Under the pieces are notes generated by a model that saw nothing but the letters and a program-made list of their open reading frames with translations, made no database searches and was not told the origin of the DNA. Positions 53,299-62,200 of a DNA stretch of 64,000 nt are shown in pieces; positions within the stretch are counted from its first letter, which is position 1; the number at the start of each line of letters is the position of its first letter. A program made the translations under genes and the position numbers. The DNA is from Ridgeia piscesae (lineage: Eukaryota > Annelida > Polychaeta > Sabellida > Siboglinidae), in assembly GCA_025642075.2 (NCBI GenBank), contig JAODUO010000984.1, forward strand, positions 62,001-126,000, written 5' to 3'.

Positions 53299-56200
53299 GT
53301 AAGTTTTTTCGTTCGTAAACGAGCCGATTACAATTTATCGAGAGGCTTCGATCAAGTTAATTGAAAGAGTAAGACCCCAGGAGAAGGGTACACAGGCCAA
53401 CAGAAACGTGCAAACAATGACAGCGGGTGAATATTACATCGGAGTCCATAATACATGTGGTACCGACATAGTGGTTACGGGTGTCAGTGGCAATTGCAGA
53501 TCCAGTTTGATATAATAATAGTTCTTCTTGCTCTTCACGTTAATCAGTTTTATGCCTGCAATCTGCAAGAGGATTGCAATTAACGCACTATTAGAGCAGA
53601 TGTGTGAAGAAGAAGGAGTTGGATTTGTAGATTTGTGGGGATATTTTGTTGGGAAAGAAGACATGTATATGAGGGATGGCCTCCATCTAAGCGGAAAGGG
53701 CGCAGCAGTGTTCTCCGAGAACCTTCTTCGATCAATGGACAATGGAACAGGTTGCAACTTTTTAAACTAGTTTCGCAGGGGGGATACACAGAGAAGCCAA
53801 ATACTAGAGGCATAGATAAAGATAGCAAAAAGACATCAGCAAAGAACAGCCTGGAAAGCCCTACGGAATTTTGTTATAAATGTGTTTGTTTAAATGCAAG
53901 GAGCATAGTAAACAAAAGAAATGAACTAAACATTATGGTAGAAGATATTGACCCTCACATAATAGGTATAACTGAATCTTGGGCCACACCCGATATATCA
54001 GATGCCGAATTAGGAATGACAGGGTATGTAATGTTTAGGAAAGATAGATTAGGAAGAAGGGGAGGCGGAGTTATTTTATATATTAAAGAATCCATCCAAG
54101 CTTATGAAATAAAATTAGAAAAAGAAGCAGAATGTGAAGAAGCTGTCTGGTGTAACATAGTTACAGGAAACTCAACATTAACTGTTGGGTTAGTGTATCG
54201 GAGTCCAAACATAAGCATGGAAGAAAATGAAAAAATACATAACGCTATCAAAGAAGTGAGTAAACGGGACTGTATTATTATGGGGGATTTTAACCATGGG
54301 CATATACAGTGGACATCTCTACAGAGTACCGGGAGAGAGGATCAAGAGTTTTTAAATTTAGTACAAGATAGTTTCCTTTCTCAACATGTGTTAGAAGCAA
54401 CCAGAGGCGAGAACTTGTTAGACATAGTATAGAGCTCACAGAAGGAATTTGTTGATAATGTCAAGATATGTGAGCCATTGGGGTGTAGTGATCACAACCA
54501 GATACATTTTAACATCAAAGTAAAGGGAGAACGGAATAGAAAAATAAGGTACAGGAAAAAATTTCACAAAAGAAGATATAAGGACATGAGGGAATATTTA
54601 GCAAAGATAGACTGGAATAACACACTGAAGAATAAGACAGCAGCAGAATGCTGGAATATTTTAAAGAGTGAAATTGACTGCGTCGTTGACAAATTTGTCC
54701 CCTTGTAAAAACAGGGGAAACGGTCAAAGAAGAAACACTTATCGAAGGAAGCCATTAGAAAAATCAAGTACAAGCAAATGATGTGGAAGACATATAGACA
54801 TACCGGAAGTGAAGAAGTCTATATCATTTATAAAGAAGCACTTAATCAAGCTACAGCTGAAATTAGAAATTCAAAGAGAAGCTACGAACAAAAAATAGCT
54901 TTTAATATAAAACATGACAACAAGAGTTTTTATGCGTATGTTCGAAGTAAACAGAAAGTTCAGGATAAGGTCGGTCCTCTAGAAGGTAGTGATGGAAACA
55001 TAATAACAGAGGGATTCTTAATGGCAGAAAACCTAAATGAGTACTTTAGTTCGGTGTTTACCAGGGAAGATATTAGTATATTACCAGTACTTGAGACTAA
55101 GTTCGAAGGGAGAGAGTTTGACTATTTAGGACAACTAATTGTAACCCCAACAATGGTAGCTATGAAAATAAGAGATATGAAGGATAATAAATCACCTGGA
55201 GTGGATGGGATTCCTCCCAAATTACTATTGGAAATTGTAGAACAAATCAGCATACCGCTTGCAACAGTGTTCTATTTGTCATTAGAGGAGGGAATAGTTC
55301 CGTTAGAATGGAAAGAAGCAAACATTATACCATTATTTAAAAAAGTTTCGAGAAACAAGTCAGAGAACTCAATGATTTGGATGATGACATAACAAGCAAG
55401 GTGTTGAAGTTTGCGGACGACACAAAAGTGTTTAGGAAAATTAGAAGTGATGCAGATAGACAGCATTTACAAGATGATCTTAATAAGTTGATAGGAATGG
55501 TCTGAGAAGTGGCAAATGCTGTTTAATTTTGGAAAGTGTAAGTGCCTTCACACAGGACATGGGAATGAAGATGCACAATATACAATGGGTGGTACTGTAC
55601 TAAATACTACCTTAAAGGAAAAGGACTTAGGGTTAACTATTAGTGCTGACATGAAGGTATCAGAGCAGTGTGGAATTGCAGCAGCAAAGGGAAACCAAAT
55701 TCTTGGATTAATTAGGCGAAATATAGTGTACAAAGAAAAAGAACTAATAATACCGCTGTATAAAACAATAGTTAGGCCTCACTTAGAATATTGTATACAG
55801 GCATGGAGGCCATATCGCAAGAAGGATATTGATATGCTAGAAAGAGTACAAAGGAGAGCAACCAAAATGATACCAAAACTCAGGAATATTAGTTATGAAA
55901 TGCGTCTAAAAGAATGCGGTTTAACAACATTAGAAACCAGAAGATTGAGAGGAGATCAGATTGAGGTGTTTATAATATTTAAATCTTGTTAATAACCATA
56001 ATATTATTAATCTATCAATCAAAGTGCAATGTTGCATAAACATCAACAAAACATTACTCTCAGTGTAATTACTACTTAAATACATAAAAAATAAAGATCC
56101 ATAAAGAAACAAGGGGTGGGTCATTTTTCCATAGGGGGGTCAATTTTCTATTATAGTATTTTGACCCCCGGGTCACTTTTCTACGTGGGTCAATATACTA

Positions 56201-59200
56201 TCTGACACCGGCTTATCAATTGAAGGGACAGTGGTTCAATCCTACCTGCCACCATTTCGAAACTTAGGCAATTTCATAACCCCACATTTGCCCGTGTATT
56301 TCGGAAGAGACAATAAAAGCTGGTGGTCCCCTCTATCTGGTGTCTATATAGCTAATTGCTTAAATAATAAATTTTATGCAATCCCCATTGACAGACAAAT
56401 TGTTATAACAGCTATACTTTTAAGGGGATTTGCTTTATTTATCTAGGCCAACGATAATGCTCAATGTCTTATATACTATTTGACTTTTTATTTGTGCATT
56501 TAAGGGGCACTGCCATTTTCCACCCACATCTGTTTCTGTTTTCTTGCTATCTCTCGCTCCATAAACCAAGCAAAGGACAGCAGGCTCTCATTACTTTTAC
56601 ATTATCTGTGAGTAAAATAGGGATATTTAAAAACATGCAGTGGCATAGCACAAAATGTGGAATTTCTAAGTCATTGACTTTTTGGCGGGGGCTTAGTGAA
56701 CTTGGAGCTATATAGCAGCATGTAATATAATACGGAAGCAAGCGATATGTATTTTATTTCCTTTAAATTGTAGTAAGTATGCTATCAATAGCTTTGCTGT
56801 GTGTGAATGTAAATCTAATTTATGTTCGTTTTAGCAGGATAGTTTTAATTTTAATAAGACTAATACTTTTATTCATTTGAAATTTAGGTGTAAGGATGAG
56901 TGATGGTGCATTATGATGTGACACAAATGATTAGACCATCAATTGTACCTTTCTACTTTCAGATTGCGAGTTTTTCCAATCAGAGAATGCGACCTTTAAT
57001 TGTGAGCATAGCAAGACATTGAGTGAGTTGTCCCGAGTGGAATGGAAGATAGGCACACAAAGCTGTGCCCTGATGTACATTAAAAATGGAGCCATCAAAA
57101 GCACAACGTACAATTGTGGCTTTGAACATCGTGCAACAAACTTCACCTTAACTAGTTTAACGTTGTCTGAAATGAAATCATTCGATGATGGTGAATTCAG
57201 CTGTATTACAACATTGGCCGATCGCACCACCGTAGACGTTGTCACACGTTTCAATGTGTCTGTCAAAGGTAAGGTTTTTTCACGATTCTGTTGATTACCA
57301 GGTGTATATGTTTTTTATTGTTTATGTTGAGCAGCTTGTATTACAACCAGTAATACTAAAATTTACAATTCAGCTATCCCAGGTGAGCCTAACATTGTCC
57401 AAATTTAAATTATTTGATGATGGTGAATTCAGCTGTACACATTGCCTGATGAAGAAACCAGAATACCTGGGTAGTTGTGACACATTTCAATGTGACTCAA
57501 AGGTAAGGATTTTAGTACTGAATAGTATTGGTTTGAAACTACATTTCTACACCATTAATGTTGAATGTATTGGATTTTTACATCATTGGCATCACTTATT
57601 TTAATACAGTAAAGTTTTAATTTATTAATTTATCTAAAAAGCAGTATATTAAATAAAGGTTGGTTGAATTTGTATTATATTACATATATTTCAGTGTCCA
57701 CCTAGCCAAAACAAATATAAATAAAATATTCCACATTTTATGGGTATGTATGAAAATCTATATGCGGATGGGAGAGCTCCCATTGGCATGCCACGGACAA
57801 CCTGGCAGGGCTGTATGTCTGTAGACTTGAGTCTGATGAGTGTCAAACCACGGTGTGGTCAGATGGAGGTAGGAGATGGGGGAGGGTGAATCCAGCAGAG
57901 CTGAAAAACTGCTATTAAACGCCGATGATGAATCATCATCATCAGCGTTTAATAGATATTTTTCAGCTCTGCTGTGCCACTCAATTTTTTTGAATATGCG
58001 TAATTATTTTGCATGCTCTCATGAGACCAAGATGTAACATCAGTGGAGACATAATGCTTGCATCATGGCTACCTTTCCATGCCATCTCAATGAAATGACC
58101 ATCAGAATGAGTTATCGTGTGATAGTCTGCTTTAATGCAAACATTAATCACCATTGTGTAACAAACAATTAACTTACAGTTCCACATGAATCCAATGTTG
58201 TTGAAAAAAATCAGCAGAATGAACCAATGGTTTTTACTGTCTTTGACTTTTAGTTTGTTTTCAGTCTAATTGTCTTAAATGCAGCCCACAGGAAATAATC
58301 TATACCAAGACTCTTACATAGGAAACAGATAGCAGGGCTTTATGCAGAATAAAATTATTGCCAGTCACACATGTTTTGGTGGACACATGGATGTTAATTG
58401 TGTCTGATGACCTGGACTACAAACACACATGTGACACCATTTTCACTCACTTTCAAGGCATAACTAACAATATCTACAGTTTTGGAAGACCTAAAAAAGG
58501 TCTTCCAAAACTGTAGATATTGTTAGTTATGCTCCTTCAGTTTTTTACCCGTCCACCACATTTCTACCCTTCCATATTCGTTTTTACCCGTCCAAATGAT
58601 GGGTGGACGGGTCTCTACATACCAGGGTACATAAAGCTATGACAGATAGTGTAGAATGAAATGCCGTATAATCCATGTTATTACTGCAATGTTGATTATA
58701 TATGCAAATAAATTGTCATTTGTTTTCACGTATGGTTTAATGAAATTTAGAAAGAAATATCTTAAATTTACAAATAGTGCATCATTGTACAAAATGGTTT
58801 GATTTATATTACTTTGTGAAAATATAAACAAGAGTGTAAAAAAATCTATATGTCTAGCTTAAGTGTCACCAGTAAAAAACAAGATGTGCAAGCTGACACA
58901 TCTAGCAATAGAGCTAGTGAGGATCGTCAACATGGCTCTTACTAATTGGAATTATTATGTTATGTGGTACCCCTGCTCCCTCATATCATCAGTATCCTAG
59001 TGCTAATATTATGGATTATAAGTTTCTTTCAAAAGCAGATTACACTATATATGTCCTTTAAAGGGATACTCCAATCAGTGAGAGATTCCCACAATTTACT
59101 TATATATGTATAACATATTGGTTGTGCATAGTAATTCTGCACAAAGATTATAATATAAGTGTATCAGAAACACTCCATGTTGGATTTAGGGCGCTGCCAT

Positions 59201-62200
59201 CTTGAGACTTATGTGCGTGACATAAACCGCTTACGTCACTGGCGCATGCACGTTCGAACATCCTATGTCTGTCCAATGGTATTTGATGTGTCCAGTACAT
59301 CGCGGATTGCTTACGTCACAATCACAATTATTAGCGAAGATTCTGCCATTCCTTGCCTTATTCAACAATGCGCCAGTGACGTCAACGATTTGGCTTACGT
59401 CACTGGCGCATAAGTCTCACGATGGCAGCGCCCTGAATCTAAGATAGCATGTTTTTGATACCAGTAAACTATAACTAATTGTTTATTAACGATCTTTGTG
59501 CACAGTTACTTGGCACAACGAATATAGTATACATATGTAAGTTAATACTGTGAACCTCTCACTGACTGGAGTATCCCTTTAAATATGTTTACTTGTGTAG
59601 ATTATCTTCTCATATCTGTGTGCTGCATTCAGTATGATTTGTGTGAAACAACGGGCTGAAGAGCATCAAATACAAAGCTTAGGCAAGAACACAGAGAGCA
59701 TGCAAAGCTTAATCTAATAATGTTAATGTAACGTTAGCAAAAACGTTGGTTTAACATTTAAATGCAAACTTTTAAAAGTAATTTTGCTCGTTAGTTTAAC
59801 GTTAACCTAATGTTTCAGTTTTGCCCAAACCAAACAAAAAACAAAAACACTAATGTTTCGGAAATGCTAGAGAATTAAAAATCAAATGATTATAACCAAA
59901 TGCAAACATTAATGTAATGTTTGCATGCTATCTGGGTATATATATACACTGAGTTTGACACAAGGACAATTTTGAATACAGTAGCATTAAACACACAAAC
60001 ACAATTTATGTTTTGTTAATGATGACTTAATCCTAGTTTGTGCATGTAGAAAAAGACATGTTTTTTAGCATACAGCCATACACACTGTTAAGTCTTAACC
60101 GATTAGCACTCAAGTCAGGCATTGACGGTCACCCCGAATCTCCTCAGGTCGGCCATAGCTGGCCAGCGAATACAGCACAGCATTTGAATTCAGTTTACGT
60201 GGTTGCATCTAGTGATTAAGAGATGTAATAAATGCGATACCTATCTAGACATATAACATTAAATTGTGGCTATTTTGGATACTTCCGTTCTCAAAAATAT
60301 TTATGCGTTTTCTAAATTTTAACACAATAGTTTTTGTTTTTGGTCATTTAAAAATGTCCTCCAGCCAGGAGGTTGGCCACGTATACAGCTAAAATGTGTA
60401 ACATATTATAACAATTTATATACCAGTGTGTACATAATTTAATGTTCTTTTAAATAAACCCAACTTGCAGTAATAAAAGAAGCATACAAAAGTTACGCCG
60501 CAACAAAATATGATTTTTACAAAAAGTTTCAAAATGTCTTAGTGACAATCAAGAAATGGTCAACATATTTTAAAGTTACAACAACAGTTTTGACACCACT
60601 GTGTAGGTATTAATATTATCTATAACATGCAATTGCGAGAATTGAATAATAAAGACGCTAGAGCAAAGTCAATGGTACAAGCAATATTTTTGCTACAAAA
60701 CAAATGCATCACCACTTACATCTAGCAAAAACAATGTGTTGTATGTAACTAAGAGAGTGGCGTATGCAACATTGTAACAAAGATAAGCACCTATTGTGGA
60801 AGGCAGGATTGACCATTCTCCATGGAAAGTTTTGTTGGGGACACATTCTCTACAAAAACGTGAAAGAAGGCAACATAATTGTTTGTTTACCATGACAGCT
60901 GTTTGAAAACAATTGTATGCAGATCTTACTATGTAGGTTACAGAAACCACCATTCAAGATACCATTCTGCTGAGCATAACTAAAAAATATCAGCTAATGA
61001 AATGAAACAAGTGAATGATCATCAATATCTAATAAATCAGCTTAAAGTTGCATTCTGAATAAAACTACCATGCTGAACTACATAAACAAGAAACACTTAT
61101 TTCATACTTTGTCATAATTGCTACCATATAATGTGACTTTAGAAACTAGTTCTTTCCTACATTCAGAGCTTCCAGAAATTTACACAAACTGCATAAGACA
61201 AAACAATCTACGTACCCAGATAGCATGCAAACATAAATTTAACGTTAATGTAACGTTAGCAGAAATGTTGGTTTAACGTTTATATACAAATGTTTCTTTA
61301 ATGTTATTTTGCTCGTTTGTTTAACTTAATCTAATGTTTCAGTTTTAACCAAGCCCAAAACTAACGTTTCGGGAACGTAACCAAAATTAAATGGTTCTAT
61401 CCAATTGCTAACGTAATGTAACATTTGTGTGCTATCTAGGAAAACAAAAACATTTGACCCATCTATTTGGAACTGGAAGATCATTATTAAAATTGTGTTC
61501 CTCTATGATGACTAGTCTTTGTGTTACAAGAATCATTAGGAATATTGAACAATAACTCATTCTGATGTTTGTTTCAAAGGAAAAGTAGCTGTGATAAGAG
61601 CATGTCTCCAATTTGAAATTATGATACCTAGCTAATTATTTCCAAAGATTCTATGGGAATTGCTACATTGATGAAATATTACTAATGTATGTTTCTGCAT
61701 TTTTAACGTCAGATTATACAATGTAAGACAATACACATGGACAATGGAGTTTTGCTAATGCCTTGCGTTTCCTTAAAACAACATAATCAGTATTGTTTTT
61801 ATTTCCATATTTCATGGATTGCACCATATACCATTGTGTAATAATATATCATGAGTGCCTGCAGTCTCACAATCTTCACTCACCAAATGAACAGTTATGT
61901 TTGTAAACAGTAAAAACTAAACACAGAGCTAAAGTCACAGCAGGTTTTATTTCCGAGATCTGTTCTGGGGCTGTTTTGATTTCATATGTTAGTGATAACA
62001 TGTAAATTAATTGTTATATTTGTCATCAGGAAAGCTTACATCTGACCAGAATCTTCCACATTAAGAATACATTCTGAGTGAACCACTGGCTTGTTTGTAA
62101 GTTTGTAATAAAAGATGCAAAAGCAACCCCAAAATTGTCTTATGTTTCCATTCAGTATTTTGAAGAACTAGTGACATAGCCTCAAGCAGTTTCCTGTAAC

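Larger units (their letters stand above)
53528..55992 (+). mobile_element. CR1-like LINE in gene 2 intron 1
   Basis: It is 5'-truncated in ORF1 and lies in the sense orientation of gene 2. The order is the ORF1 esterase end, endonuclease, RT N-terminal part, FADD box and RT C-terminal/thumb region. About the whole RT palm between KKVSRNKSENS and the FADD box is deleted. The 3' end near 55992 lacks a clear simple repeat. Confidence 0.85.

Noticed and set aside
57239..57604. 121-codon ORF as a further exon of gene 2
   Set aside because: It overlaps the real exon in another frame and then covers the broken duplicate exon; it lacks a usable acceptor and the Ig core.
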